Part shown: one piece after another, positions 53,284 through 62,201 of the stretch | How positions within the stretch are numbered: the stretch's first letter is position 1 | How the letters are laid out: each line of letters starts with the position of its first letter | DNA from: Nocardia pneumoniae NBRC 100136 | Lineage (GTDB): Bacteria; Actinomycetota; Actinomycetes; Mycobacteriales; Mycobacteriaceae | DNA: 64,000 nt | Assembly (NCBI RefSeq): GCF_000308755.1 | Contig: NZ_BAGF01000070.1 | Location: forward strand, 175,785 to 239,784 | Direction of reading: 5' to 3' | Position numbers and translations under genes: made by a program | Notes under the pieces: model-generated | Told to the model about the DNA's origin: nothing | Seen by the model: only the letters and a program-made list of their open reading frames with translations | Database searches by the model: none

Positions 53284-53372
53284 ATGTCCGGATCCGGTGT
53301 GTCTGTCGGTGGTCTGGGATAGGCTTCGCCCGCATTGACGAGCCCGCCGGGCCTGGCGAAGGGGGAACCACG

Positions 53373-53567
53373 ATGAATCTCGAACGACGCGTGACGGCGC
53401 TGGAAGGTCGCGTCACCGATATCGAGATCAGCTACGGCGAGATCATGTACGAGACGCATCGCCGTGTGCTCGGTGTGGAGATCACACTGAGCCGGATGGC
53501 CGACAAGCTCGGAGTCAGCCGCGCGACGGAGGCGGAGATCGACGCCGCGATCGAGGACCGGAGCTGA
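53373..53567 (+). CDS. Small coiled-coil protein
   Basis: 64 aa starting MNLERRVTALEGRVTDIEIS with AGGGGGAA upstream. Heptads over the first ~25 residues, then YETHRRVLGVEITLSRMADK and an acidic end. No membrane or signal. Unknown family; similar small proteins occur in other actinobacteria (recalled, unchecked). Convergent with the dehydrogenase and separated by a terminator. Confidence 0.65.
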   Translation: MNLERRVTALEGRVTDIEISYGEIMYETHRRVLGVEITLSRMADKLGVSRATEAEIDAAIEDRS

Positions 53568-53573
53568 AGCGAA

Positions 53574-53603
53574 CCGCCCGGGCGGCATACGCTGCCCGGG
53601 CGG
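53574..53603. terminator. Bidirectional terminator
   Basis: CCGCCCGGGC / GCCCGGGCGG (53574-53583, 53594-53603), 10-base loop, between convergent genes. Confidence 0.75.
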
Positions 53604-53610
53604 GTGCGCC

Positions 53611-55065
53611 TCAGGTGAGGGCGATGTACTTGGTGGACAGGTACTCCTCGATGCCCTCCGTGCCGCCCTCCCGGCCGAAGCCGGACGCCTTGACGCCGCC
53701 GAAGGGGGCGGCCGGGTCGGAGATCACGCCGCGATTGACGCCCACCATGCCGGATTCCAGGCCTTCGGCGATCCGGAGGGCTCGATCGAGGTCGCGGGTG
53801 TAGACGTAGCTGACCAAACCGAATTCGGTGTCGTTGGCGGCGGCGAGTCCCTCTTCCTCGGTATCGAAGCCGATGATCGGGGCCACCGGGCCGAACACTT
53901 CCTCGCGCAGGATTCTGGCTTGCGGGGGAACGTCGGCGAGGATGGTGGCCGGATAGAACCAGCCGGGGCCGCCGGGCGCCTTGCCGCCGATCAGGACCTG
54001 CGCGCCTGCCGCGACGGCGTCGTCCACCAATTCGCCGACGGTCTGGAGCTGATCCTCGTTGATCAGCGGGCCGAGCGTCGTATCGGGATCGGTGCCCGGC
54101 CCGAGCCGCACCGTGCTGGACATCGCCTCGACCAGCTTCGCGGTGAACTCCGCGCGGACGCCGTTCTGCACGTGGAAGCGGTTGGCGGCGGTGCACGCCT
54201 CGCCGCCGTTGCGCAGCTTGGCCAGCATCGCACCCTGCACGGCCGCGTCGACGTCGGCGTCGTCGAACACCACGAACGGCGCGTTCCCGCCGAGTTCCAT
54301 GGAGGTGCGCAGAAGCCGGTTCGCGGACTTCTCCACCAGTTTCCTGCCGACCTCGGTGGAACCGGTGAAGGTGAGCTTGCGCAGCCGGGGATCGTCCAGC
54401 AGCGGCTGGGTCACGGCGCTGGAGCGGCTGGTGGTGAGCACCGACAGCACGCCGTCGGGCAGACCGGCCTCGCTGCACAACTGGGCCAGCAACAGCATGG
54501 TCAGCGGCGTCGCGGAGGCGGGCTTGACGATCATCGTGCAGCCCGCGGCCAGCGCGGGGCCGATCTTGCGCGTGCCCATGGCCAGCGGGAAGTTCCACGG
54601 CGTGATGGCCAGGCACGGGCCCACCGGTTGCTTGTGCACCACGATCCGTCCGGTGCCGGACGGCGCGTGCAGGTAGCGCCCGTGCACCCGGACGGCCTCC
54701 TCGCTGAACCAGCGGAAGAATTCGGCGCCGTAGCGCACCTCGTTGCGGCTCTCCGGCAGCGCCTTGCCCATCTCCAGGGTCATCAACAGTGCGAATTCCT
54801 CCGCACGGGCGGTGATCCGCTCGAACACCTTCCGCAGGATCTCGCCCCGCTCGCGCGCCGAGGTGGCCGCCCATTCGTCCTGCACCGCGACGGCGGCGTC
54901 GAGGGCGCGCACCGCGTCCTCCGGCGTCGCGTCCGCGACCTGCGTCAACACCTCCCCCGTGGCCGGATTGTGCACCGGGAAGGTGCCTGCGCCGGTGGCG
55001 TCGACAGGTCCGCCGATCCACAGCCGCGTCGGCACGGATTCGAGAAGTTCACGTTCGGACACCAT
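53611..55065 (-). CDS. gabD: Succinate-semialdehyde dehydrogenase (NAD(P)-dependent)
   Basis: 484 aa. Aldehyde dehydrogenase motifs: ITPWNFPLAMGTRKIGPALA, FTGSTEVGRKLVE, MELGGNAPFVVFDDADVD, catalytic Cys in NGGEACTAANRF, and EEVFGPVAPIIGFD. The GabD-type sequence MGTRKIGPALAAGCTMIVKP is characteristic. Oxidises succinic semialdehyde to succinate. No GABA aminotransferase gene is adjacent. Confidence 0.93.
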   Translation of the reverse strand: MVSERELLESVPTRLWIGGPVDATGAGTFPVHNPATGEVLTQVADATPEDAVRALDAAVAVQDEWAATSARERGEILRKVFERITARAEEFALLMTLEMGKALPESRNEVRYGAEFFRWFSEEAVRVHGRYLHAPSGTGRIVVHKQPVGPCLAITPWNFPLAMGTRKIGPALAAGCTMIVKPASATPLTMLLLAQLCSEAGLPDGVLSVLTTSRSSAVTQPLLDDPRLRKLTFTGSTEVGRKLVEKSANRLLRTSMELGGNAPFVVFDDADVDAAVQGAMLAKLRNGGEACTAANRFHVQNGVRAEFTAKLVEAMSSTVRLGPGTDPDTTLGPLINEDQLQTVGELVDDAVAAGAQVLIGGKAPGGPGWFYPATILADVPPQARILREEVFGPVAPIIGFDTEEEGLAAANDTEFGLVSYVYTRDLDRALRIAEGLESGMVGVNRGVISDPAAPFGGVKASGFGREGGTEGIEEYLSTKYIALT

Positions 55066-55217
55066 GCAGCCAGCCTAAGCCCGCGCCCGGGTCCGACCGA
55101 AGTGATGCGGCGGCACAGTTGTCACGCCGCGCGATCAGCCCGGCGGGCTGTCCGACCGACCGACTCTCCGCGGCCGTCCCGTGCGCACTGCCCGACCTGC
55201 TTGTAGTCTCGGCGAAC

Positions 55218-56855
55218 GTGAGCAGCGACATCACCGCGACGGCGGCCTGGCGGAAACTGCACGATCACCACGGCGCCATCGCCGGACGACACCTCAGGGA
55301 GTTCTTCGCCGAGGACCCGGCCCGGGGCAGGGAGCTGACCGTCCAGGTGGGGGACCTGCACATCGACTACAGCAAGCACCGCGTGACCAGGGAAACCCTG
55401 CACCTGCTGGTGGAATTGGCGCGGGAAGCGGGCGTGCCGCAGCGCCGGGACGCGATGTATCGCGGCGAGCACATCAACACCTCCGAGGACCGCGCGGTCG
55501 GCCACATCGCGCTGCGGCTGCCGAAGGGCGAGAGTCTGATCATCGACGGCGTCGACGCGGGCGCCGAGGTGCACGAGGTGCTGCGCCGGATGGGCGAGTT
55601 CACCGACGCCCTGCGCTCCGGTGAGTGGCGCGGCGCGACCGGCGAGCGCATCAAGACCGTGGTGAACATCGGCATCGGCGGATCGGATCTGGGTCCGGTG
55701 ATGGTGCATCAAGCGCTGCGCCACTACGCCGACGCGGGCATCGGCGCGCGGTTCGTCTCGAACGTCGACCCGGCGGATCTCGTCGCGAAGCTCGACGGGC
55801 TGGATCCGGCCACCACGCTGTTCGTCGTCGCGTCCAAGACGTTCTCCACCTTGGAGACGCTGACCAACGCGACGGCGGCCCGGCGCTGGCTGGTCGCCGC
55901 GCTCGGAGAGGACGCCGTCGCCAAGCATTTCGTCGCGGTCTCGACCAACGCCGAGCGGGTCGCGCGCTTCGGCATCGACACCGACAACATGTTCGGCTTC
56001 TGGGACTGGGTGGGCGGCCGCTACTCGGTGGCCTCGGCGATCGGGCTCTCGGTGATGGCGACCGTCGGCAAGGAGCGCTTCGCGGAGTTTCTCGCCGGAA
56101 TGCATGCCGTCGACCGGCATTTCGCCACCGCGCCACTGGAGGCGAACGCACCCGTACTGCTCGGCCTGCTCGGCGTCTGGTACTCGAATTTCTTCGGCGC
56201 GCAGTCGCATGCGGTGCTGCCGTATTCGAATGATCTGGCCCGCTTCCCCGCCTACCTGCAACAGCTGACCATGGAGTCCAACGGCAAGTCGGTGCACGCC
56301 GACGGCACCCCGGTCACCACGTCCACGGGCGAGATCTTCTGGGGCGAACCGGGGACCAACGGCCAGCACGCCTTCTACCAACTGCTGCACCAGGGCACTC
56401 GGCTCATTCCGGCCGACTTCATCGGCTTCGCGCGGCCCACCGCCGATCTGCCGACGATCGACGGCACCGGCAGCATGCACGACGTGCTGATGAGCAATCT
56501 GTTCGCGCAGACCAAGGTGCTCGCCTTCGGCAAGACGGCCGAGGAGATCGGCGCCGAGGGGACCGACCCGAAGCTGGTGCCGCACAAGGTGATGCCGGGC
56601 AATCGTCCGTCCACCACGATCCTGGCGCCGCAGCTCACCCCGTCGGTCGTCGGGCAGCTCATCGCGCTCTACGAGCACCAAGTCTTCGTGGAAGGCGCCA
56701 TCTGGGGCATCGACAGCTTCGACCAGTGGGGCGTCGAACTCGGCAAGCAGCAGGCGCTCGCGCTGGCCCCGCTGCTCACCGCGGCGGAAGACCCTGAGCC
56801 ACAGGATGATTCGTCTACCGACGCGCTCATCCGCTGGTATCGCGCGAATCGCTGA
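55218..56855 (+). CDS. pgi: Glucose-6-phosphate isomerase
   Basis: 545 aa from GTG at 55218. Motifs: VVNIGIGGSDLGPVMVHQAL, FVVASKTFSTLETLTNA, FGFWDWVGGRYSVASAIGLS, PGTNGQHAFYQLLHQGTRLI and the C-terminal GIDSFDQWGVELGKQQALAL. Interconverts glucose-6-P and fructose-6-P. Its end overlaps the convergent kinase gene by 29 bp. Confidence 0.98.
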   Translation: MSSDITATAAWRKLHDHHGAIAGRHLREFFAEDPARGRELTVQVGDLHIDYSKHRVTRETLHLLVELAREAGVPQRRDAMYRGEHINTSEDRAVGHIALRLPKGESLIIDGVDAGAEVHEVLRRMGEFTDALRSGEWRGATGERIKTVVNIGIGGSDLGPVMVHQALRHYADAGIGARFVSNVDPADLVAKLDGLDPATTLFVVASKTFSTLETLTNATAARRWLVAALGEDAVAKHFVAVSTNAERVARFGIDTDNMFGFWDWVGGRYSVASAIGLSVMATVGKERFAEFLAGMHAVDRHFATAPLEANAPVLLGLLGVWYSNFFGAQSHAVLPYSNDLARFPAYLQQLTMESNGKSVHADGTPVTTSTGEIFWGEPGTNGQHAFYQLLHQGTRLIPADFIGFARPTADLPTIDGTGSMHDVLMSNLFAQTKVLAFGKTAEEIGAEGTDPKLVPHKVMPGNRPSTTILAPQLTPSVVGQLIALYEHQVFVEGAIWGIDSFDQWGVELGKQQALALAPLLTAAEDPEPQDDSSTDALIRWYRANR

Positions 56856-57552
56856 GGCGTGGCCGGACCACGCGGACCGCATAGCCCCCAGCACGCTCAC
56901 ACAGCACCAAATCGGCGCGCGCGCTCGAGGTCGCGACCAGCTCCGCGTTCCATAGGTCGCTGTCGCGGACCTTCTTCGCGGCCGCCTCGCGTGTGCGGCC
57001 GCCCCGAATATGCCTGCGCAGCAAGCGATCCTCGATGACGTCCCGGGCCGCGTCCAGGTACCAGCACTCGTCGAGCAGTGCGCGGACCGCCGACCATTGC
57101 CGAGTCCCGAAGTCGTCCAGCAGCAGGTAGTTGCCCTCGGTGATCACGATGGATTGCCGGTCGAACACCACGCCACCGGCTACCGGCGCATCGGTCGTCC
57201 GATCGAAGGTGGGCCAGGCGACGGGCTGGCCGAGCGGTGTGCTCCGCAGCCGCCGCAGCCCCGCGACGTACCCGTCGACGTCGAAAGTGTCCGGCTCCCC
57301 TTTGCGCGCAAGATCTCCCCTCGCGCGCAGAACATCGTTGGTCAGGTGGTATCCGTCCATGGGCGCGATCTCGGCGACCACGTTCCCCACGGCATTGATC
57401 GCCTCCCGCAACGCCACCGACAACGTGGACTTGCCCGCGCCCGGCGGCCCCGCGATGCCGAGCAGATACCGTCCCTCCCCGGCCCGATCCAGCACCCGCC
57501 GCGCCAGCCAGCTCAACGGCCTCTCGACGAATTCCGCTGCCACCGCCGCCAC
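56827..57552 (-). CDS. P-loop nucleoside/sugar kinase (uridine kinase-like)
   Basis: 241 aa from GTG at 57552. Walker A GPPGAGKSTLS, then EIAPMDGYHLTNDVL and GEPDTFDVDGYVAGLRRL, followed by VITEGNYLLLD; this is the uridine/fructose/pantothenate-like kinase family. The Asp in MDGYH and DTFD are typical. Substrate is uncertain. Overlaps pgi convergently. Confidence 0.88.
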   Translation of the reverse strand: MAAVAAEFVERPLSWLARRVLDRAGEGRYLLGIAGPPGAGKSTLSVALREAINAVGNVVAEIAPMDGYHLTNDVLRARGDLARKGEPDTFDVDGYVAGLRRLRSTPLGQPVAWPTFDRTTDAPVAGGVVFDRQSIVITEGNYLLLDDFGTRQWSAVRALLDECWYLDAARDVIEDRLLRRHIRGGRTREAAAKKVRDSDLWNAELVATSSARADLVLCERAGGYAVRVVRPRLSDSRDTSG

Positions 57553-57586
57553 ACTACCGCCGCTCCGGATACCCGCCCGCCGACGA

Positions 57587-58498
57587 CTACCGAAGACGTT
57601 GACGTACCTGGGCGCATAGCACGGCCGCGTGGTCGCGCAGCGCTTCGGCGAACGCCTGCCGGAGTGCGGGGGCATCGCGATCACGGCGGTGGACGATGAC
57701 GGTCCTGCGGACCGCGGACGGGTGATCGATGCGCAGGAGCGCGATCGACGGGGGCAACACGGGGACGGCGATGCCGGGGACCACGGTGACACCGAGCCCC
57801 GCCGCGACGAGGCCGAGCTTGGCGAACCAGTCGCGGGCGACGAACGCGATATCCGGTTCCCATCCGGGATCGCGCCAGGCGCCGAGCAGGGTGGAGCCAG
57901 GCTCGTGGCTTCCGGCGATCCATCGTTCGTCGCGCAGCATGGCGGGGGTGGCGCTGGGGGCGCCGGCGAGAGGATGCGTGGGCGGGAGCGCGACGAGCAG
58001 CGGATCGTCGAGCAGTGGTTCGATCTGGACGCCAGGAGGCGCGGCGTCGGGCGCGGTCACCACCGCTACGTCGAGTCGTTTCCGGGCGACGGCGGCGAGC
58101 AATCGGGGACTCAGCCCCTCCCGCAGCGTTATCCGCGCGCGCTGATCGCCGACAGCCGCCATCGCCTGCGGCACGAGGGCGGCCATCGCGGTCGAGAACG
58201 CGCCCACCCGTAGCCGCCCGGGTGGTCGGGCCTCCAGGTGGCGGATATTGTGCCGGGCGTTCTCCAGCTCGCCGAGCACTATCTCGGCGTGCCGCACGAC
58301 GATGCGCCCCGCCTCGGTGGGTTGGACGCCGCGGGCGTGCCGCTCGAACAGCGCACGCCCGGCCGCCCGCTCCATCAAGGCGATCTGCCTCGACACCGCG
58401 GACTGCGTGTAACCGAGATTCTCCGCGGCGGTCGAGAACGACCCGCAGCTGGCCGCCTCCCGCACCACGCGCAGGCCGACGACAGTGAACTCACTCAT
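57587..58498 (-). CDS. LysR-family regulator
   Basis: 303 aa. N-terminal winged HTH: LRVVREAASCGSFSTAAENL, GYTQSAVSRQIALMERAAGR, ALFERHARGVQPTEAGRIVV. The C-terminal effector domain is standard. Divergent from a SnoaL-like gene, with 71 bp between starts; control of that gene and itself is the usual LysR plan. Confidence 0.93.
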   Translation of the reverse strand: MSEFTVVGLRVVREAASCGSFSTAAENLGYTQSAVSRQIALMERAAGRALFERHARGVQPTEAGRIVVRHAEIVLGELENARHNIRHLEARPPGRLRVGAFSTAMAALVPQAMAAVGDQRARITLREGLSPRLLAAVARKRLDVAVVTAPDAAPPGVQIEPLLDDPLLVALPPTHPLAGAPSATPAMLRDERWIAGSHEPGSTLLGAWRDPGWEPDIAFVARDWFAKLGLVAAGLGVTVVPGIAVPVLPPSIALLRIDHPSAVRRTVIVHRRDRDAPALRQAFAEALRDHAAVLCAQVRQRLR

Positions 58499-58569
58499 AC
58501 GAATTACTCATACCAAGCATGCCAGAGTTTCGCTTGTCGCATGTATATCCCGCCCATAGCGTCGGCTGC

Positions 58570-58992
58570 ATGAGCGAGCGAACAGCGGACACGACCGCGA
58601 TCGAGAACAAGAAGCTGCTGGAAGACATTTTCCAGCAGATGGCCCGCGGCAATACCCGCGCGCTGAGCGACGCCATGGCCGACGACTTCCGCTGGGTGTT
58701 CCCCGGCGACTGGTCCTGGAGCGGCACGTGGGAACCGAAGACAACGGTGCTACGCCAACTCCTACGTCCACTCATGGCGCAGTTCACCGAATACCGCAGT
58801 GCCGCCGACGCGATCGTGGCCGAGGGCGACCGCGTCGTGGTGCAGGCCCACGCCAACGCCGTGACCACCCGCGGCGAAACCTACGACCAGACCTACTGTT
58901 TCCTCTTCCGCGTCACGGACGGAAAGCTGCGCGAAGTGGTGGAGCATTGCGACACGGCGTTGGTCGAGCGGGTGCTGACCCGGCCCGCATGA
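58570..58992 (+). CDS. SnoaL/NTF2-like protein
   Basis: 140 aa from MSERTADTTAIENKKLLEDI. NTF2-like fold: N-terminal helices, MADDFRWVFPGDWSWSGTWE, VVVQAHANAVTTRGETYDQT, YCFLFRVTDGKLREVVEHCD. Such proteins are ketosteroid-isomerase-like enzymes or binders. Target of the adjacent LysR regulator by position. Confidence 0.88.
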   Translation: MSERTADTTAIENKKLLEDIFQQMARGNTRALSDAMADDFRWVFPGDWSWSGTWEPKTTVLRQLLRPLMAQFTEYRSAADAIVAEGDRVVVQAHANAVTTRGETYDQTYCFLFRVTDGKLREVVEHCDTALVERVLTRPA

Positions 58993-59112
58993 CACACTCC
59001 GTTCCCGCATCCCCGCAGCGGACCGAGCGATCTCGCAGCGCGAATCCGCCGGCCCCGCACAGCATGCGACGGCGAGAGCCGCTGACCCACGTCGAACGCG
59101 GAAGCGGGCGGT

Positions 59113-60732
59113 TCAGACGAACGCGCGCTCGATGATCGCGCCCGTGTCCACCCCGGTGGGCAGCGTGCCGAACGCGATGCCCCAGTCGTCGCCCAACCGG
59201 GTGGCGCAGAAAGCGTCGGCGACGGCGGGGTGACCGTGCCGAACCAATTGCGCCCCTTGCAGCACCAACGCCATCAGCTCCACTACGCGGCGCGCGCGGT
59301 ACTGGATGTCGTCGAGATCGGACAGCTCCTTGCCGACGCGGGCGATCGCGTCGTCCAATCGCGGGTTCTCGCCCTTCGCCAGCGACACTTCGTTGAAGTA
59401 CGCCTCAACGGTCTCCGGTTGACGCCCCATGGCGCGCAGCGCATCCAGCGCGGCGACGTTGCCCGAGCCTTCCCAGATGGACATCAGCGGCGCCTCCCGA
59501 TACAGCCGCGGCATGCCGGACTCCTCGGCATATCCGTTGCCGCCCAGGCATTCCAGCGCCTCGGCCGCGTGCGACGGCGCACGCTTGCACACCCAGTATT
59601 TGGTGACCGCCAACGCGATGCGCCGCAGCGCCGCCTCGGCCGGGTCCTGCGTGGCCCGGTCGGTGGCCCCGGCCAACCGCATCATCACCGTGGTCGCGGC
59701 GTCGGACTCGATCGCCAGGTCGGCCAGCACGTTGCGCATGGCGGGCTGGTCGATCAGCTTGGCGCCGAAGGCTTCCCGGTGTCTGGCGTGGTGCACCGCG
59801 TACACCGTGCCGACCCGCATGCCGGTGGCCGAGCCGATGACGCAGTCCAGCCTGGTCATGTTCACCATCTCGATGATGGTCTTGACCCCGGCGCCTTCCT
59901 GGCCGACCAGCCAGCCGCTGGCGTTCTCGTATTCGATCTCGGAGGAGGCGTTGGACTTGTTGCCCAGCTTGTCCTTGAGCCGCTGAATGCGGATGGGGTT
60001 GCGGGTGCCGTCCGGCAGCACCCGGGGCAGCAGGAAACAGGACAGGCCACCGGGCGCCTGCGCCAGCGTGAGGAACATGTCCGACATGGGCGCGGAGGTG
60101 AACCACTTGTGCCCGACGATCCGGTACGAGCCGTCCGGCCGCGGTGTCGCGGTGGTGGTGTTGACGCGGACATCGGAGCCGCCCTGCTTCTCGGTCATCG
60201 ACATGCCCGCGATGAGTCCGGCCTTGGTGGACGGCTCACGCAGCCCGAACTCGTAGACGCGGGAGCCGAGCAGCGGTTCGTATTTCGCCGCCAGCTCCCG
60301 GTTGTGCCGCAGCGCGGGCACCACCGCGTAGGTCATCGAGATCGGGCACATGTGGCCCGCGTCGGCAACGCCCCAGGTGTAGAACTTCGCCGCGCGCGCC
60401 ACGTGCGCGCCCGGCCGGTCGTCCAGCCACGGCGAGCCGTGCAGGCCGTGTTCGACGGCGACGCGCATCAGGTCGTGCCAGTGCGGGTGGAATTCGACCT
60501 CGTCGATGCGGTTGCCGTACCGGTCGTGGGTGCGCAGCACCGGCGGGTACTCGTTGGCCAGCCTGCCCCACTGCTGCGCCTCGGCGCCGCCGGCGAGCGC
60601 GCCGAGTTCGCGCACCTCGGGTTCGGCCCAGCCCGCGCCTTCCCGGTGCAAGCCCTCGATCAGCGCCGGGTTGCGCGCGACGTCGAACGGCACGATATCG
60701 GGAACCTGGTTGAAGACTTCATGCGTCTGCAT
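59113..60732 (-). CDS. AidB-like acyl-CoA dehydrogenase
   Basis: 539 aa from MQTHEVFNQVPDIVPFDVAR, with AGGAG six bases upstream. Features of AidB: GLIAGMSMTEKQGGSDVRVN, YRIVGHKWFTSAPMSDMFLT, CLGGNGYAEESGMPRLYREA (last with Glu/Arg). FAD-binding acyl-CoA dehydrogenase fold with a longer C-terminus; AidB is linked to alkylation stress, but actinobacterial members often are lipid enzymes. Overlaps the upstream TetR gene by 14 bp. Confidence 0.93.
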   Translation of the reverse strand: MQTHEVFNQVPDIVPFDVARNPALIEGLHREGAGWAEPEVRELGALAGGAEAQQWGRLANEYPPVLRTHDRYGNRIDEVEFHPHWHDLMRVAVEHGLHGSPWLDDRPGAHVARAAKFYTWGVADAGHMCPISMTYAVVPALRHNRELAAKYEPLLGSRVYEFGLREPSTKAGLIAGMSMTEKQGGSDVRVNTTTATPRPDGSYRIVGHKWFTSAPMSDMFLTLAQAPGGLSCFLLPRVLPDGTRNPIRIQRLKDKLGNKSNASSEIEYENASGWLVGQEGAGVKTIIEMVNMTRLDCVIGSATGMRVGTVYAVHHARHREAFGAKLIDQPAMRNVLADLAIESDAATTVMMRLAGATDRATQDPAEAALRRIALAVTKYWVCKRAPSHAAEALECLGGNGYAEESGMPRLYREAPLMSIWEGSGNVAALDALRAMGRQPETVEAYFNEVSLAKGENPRLDDAIARVGKELSDLDDIQYRARRVVELMALVLQGAQLVRHGHPAVADAFCATRLGDDWGIAFGTLPTGVDTGAIIERAFV

Positions 60733-61393
60733 CGGAAACTCCTGATTCCAGCCGAGCGCCATCGGCGCTGGAGTTGTCGCGCACACCCAGCGCGCGTATC
60801 GCGAAAGCGGTGAGTTCGGGGACGACGAATTCCCCGTGCGGTGCGTCGGCGAGCGGGCCGACCAGCACCTCGCCGATCGCGCCGACCAAGGCCGCCGCGC
60901 TGATCCTCGGGTCCTGCGGCGGGAGTTCACCCCGCGCGACGCCCTCGGCCACGGCCGATTCGAAGGTCTCCGCGAAGGCGCGCCGGAAGTGCAGCCGTTC
61001 GCTGTCGACGATGGCGTCGACCGGCTCGGCGAGTAGCACGTAGGCGAGGTTCGGGTTCTTCAGCGCGCGACCGGCGAAGGTCTCCACCGCCGCGGTCACC
61101 CGTTCCAGCGCCGTTCCGTGCGCACCGGCCGCGGCCACCGCGGCGACCTCGCGGGCGACCACCTTGCGGAAGACCGCGCGCACCAGATCGGCCTTGCCGT
61201 CGAAGTTCTTGTAGACGGTGCCGGTGGCGACTCCGGCCTCCGCCGCGACCGCGGCCATGGACAGCGCGGCATATCCGCCGCGCGACAGCACCTTGGTCGC
61301 TGCATGCACGATCACTCCCGCCTGCGCGTCCAGGCGGGCCTGCACGGCGGGGGTTCTGCGGTAGGCCACACAAGAAGTGAAGCACGAATTCAT
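60719..61393 (-). CDS. TetR-family regulator
   Basis: 224 aa from the ATG at 61393. HTH: GGYAALSMAAVAAEAGVATG, TVYKNFDGKADLVRAVFRK. It is cotranscribed with the acyl-CoA dehydrogenase (14-bp overlap) and divergent from enoyl-CoA hydratase, with only 29 bp between starts. Likely controls both sides. Ligand may be an acyl-CoA (inference). Confidence 0.9.
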   Translation of the reverse strand: MNSCFTSCVAYRRTPAVQARLDAQAGVIVHAATKVLSRGGYAALSMAAVAAEAGVATGTVYKNFDGKADLVRAVFRKVVAREVAAVAAAGAHGTALERVTAAVETFAGRALKNPNLAYVLLAEPVDAIVDSERLHFRRAFAETFESAVAEGVARGELPPQDPRISAAALVGAIGEVLVGPLADAPHGEFVVPELTAFAIRALGVRDNSSADGARLESGVSDADA

Positions 61394-61422
61394 TTCTTCA
61401 CACAAGGGTGCTTATACGGCGT

Positions 61423-62196
61423 ATGGTCGAGCCTGTGACGGTACTGATCGAACGCGACGGCCCTGTGACAACCGTGATCCTGCATCGCCCCGAGGCACGC
61501 AACGCGGTCGACGGACCGACCGCGGCCGCGCTGGCCGACGCATTCCGCGAGTTCGACGCCGACCCCGACGCGTCGGTCGCCGTGCTGTGGGGCGACGGCG
61601 GCACGTTCTGCGCGGGCGCCGACTTGAAGGCACTCGGCACCGAGCGCTCCAACCAGGCCACCGAGGACGGCGACGGCCCGATGGGGCCGACGCGCATGCG
61701 GCTGTCCAAGCCGGTGATCGCCGCGGTCTCCGGCTACGCGGTGGCGGGCGGGCTCGAGCTGGCGCTGTGGTGCGACCTGCGGGTCGCCGAGCAGGACAGC
61801 ACCTTCGGCGTGTTCTGCCGCCGCTGGGGCGTCCCGCTCATCGACGGCGGCACCATCCGGCTGCCCCGGATCATCGGTACCGGCCGCGCCATGGACCTCG
61901 TGCTCACCGGGCGAGCGGTCGGGGCGGAAGAGGCGCTGCGAATAGGTCTGGTGAACCGTGTGGTGCCCGCCGGCGAAGCGCGCCGGGCAGCCGAAGAGCT
62001 CGCCGCGGAACTGGCCGCGCTGCCCCAGACGTGTCTGCGCTCGGACCGGATGTCGCTGCTCGAACAGGAGGGGATGAGCGAGGAGGCCGCGCTGCGCAAC
62101 GAGTTCCGGCACGGCCTGACAGCGCTGGCGGGCGGCGCTCTGGAGGGCGCGCAGCGCTTCGCGGCGGGCGCGGGCAGGCACGGCGGTCGCGCCTGA
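61423..62196 (+). CDS. Crotonase/enoyl-CoA hydratase-type protein
   Basis: 257 aa from ATG at 61423 (MVEPVTVLIERDGPVTTVIL). Crotonase motifs: RPEARNAVDGPTAAALADAF, FCAGADLKAL oxyanion loop, KPVIAAVSGYAVAGGLELAL, and FGVFCRRWGVPLIDGGTIRL. The expected catalytic Glu is uncertain. There is no ribosome site before the ATG, so a leaderless mRNA is possible. It precedes an acyltransferase-like gene by five bases. Confidence 0.92.
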   Translation: MVEPVTVLIERDGPVTTVILHRPEARNAVDGPTAAALADAFREFDADPDASVAVLWGDGGTFCAGADLKALGTERSNQATEDGDGPMGPTRMRLSKPVIAAVSGYAVAGGLELALWCDLRVAEQDSTFGVFCRRWGVPLIDGGTIRLPRIIGTGRAMDLVLTGRAVGAEEALRIGLVNRVVPAGEARRAAEELAAELAALPQTCLRSDRMSLLEQEGMSEEAALRNEFRHGLTALAGGALEGAQRFAAGAGRHGGRA

Positions 62197-62201
62197 CTTC
62201 G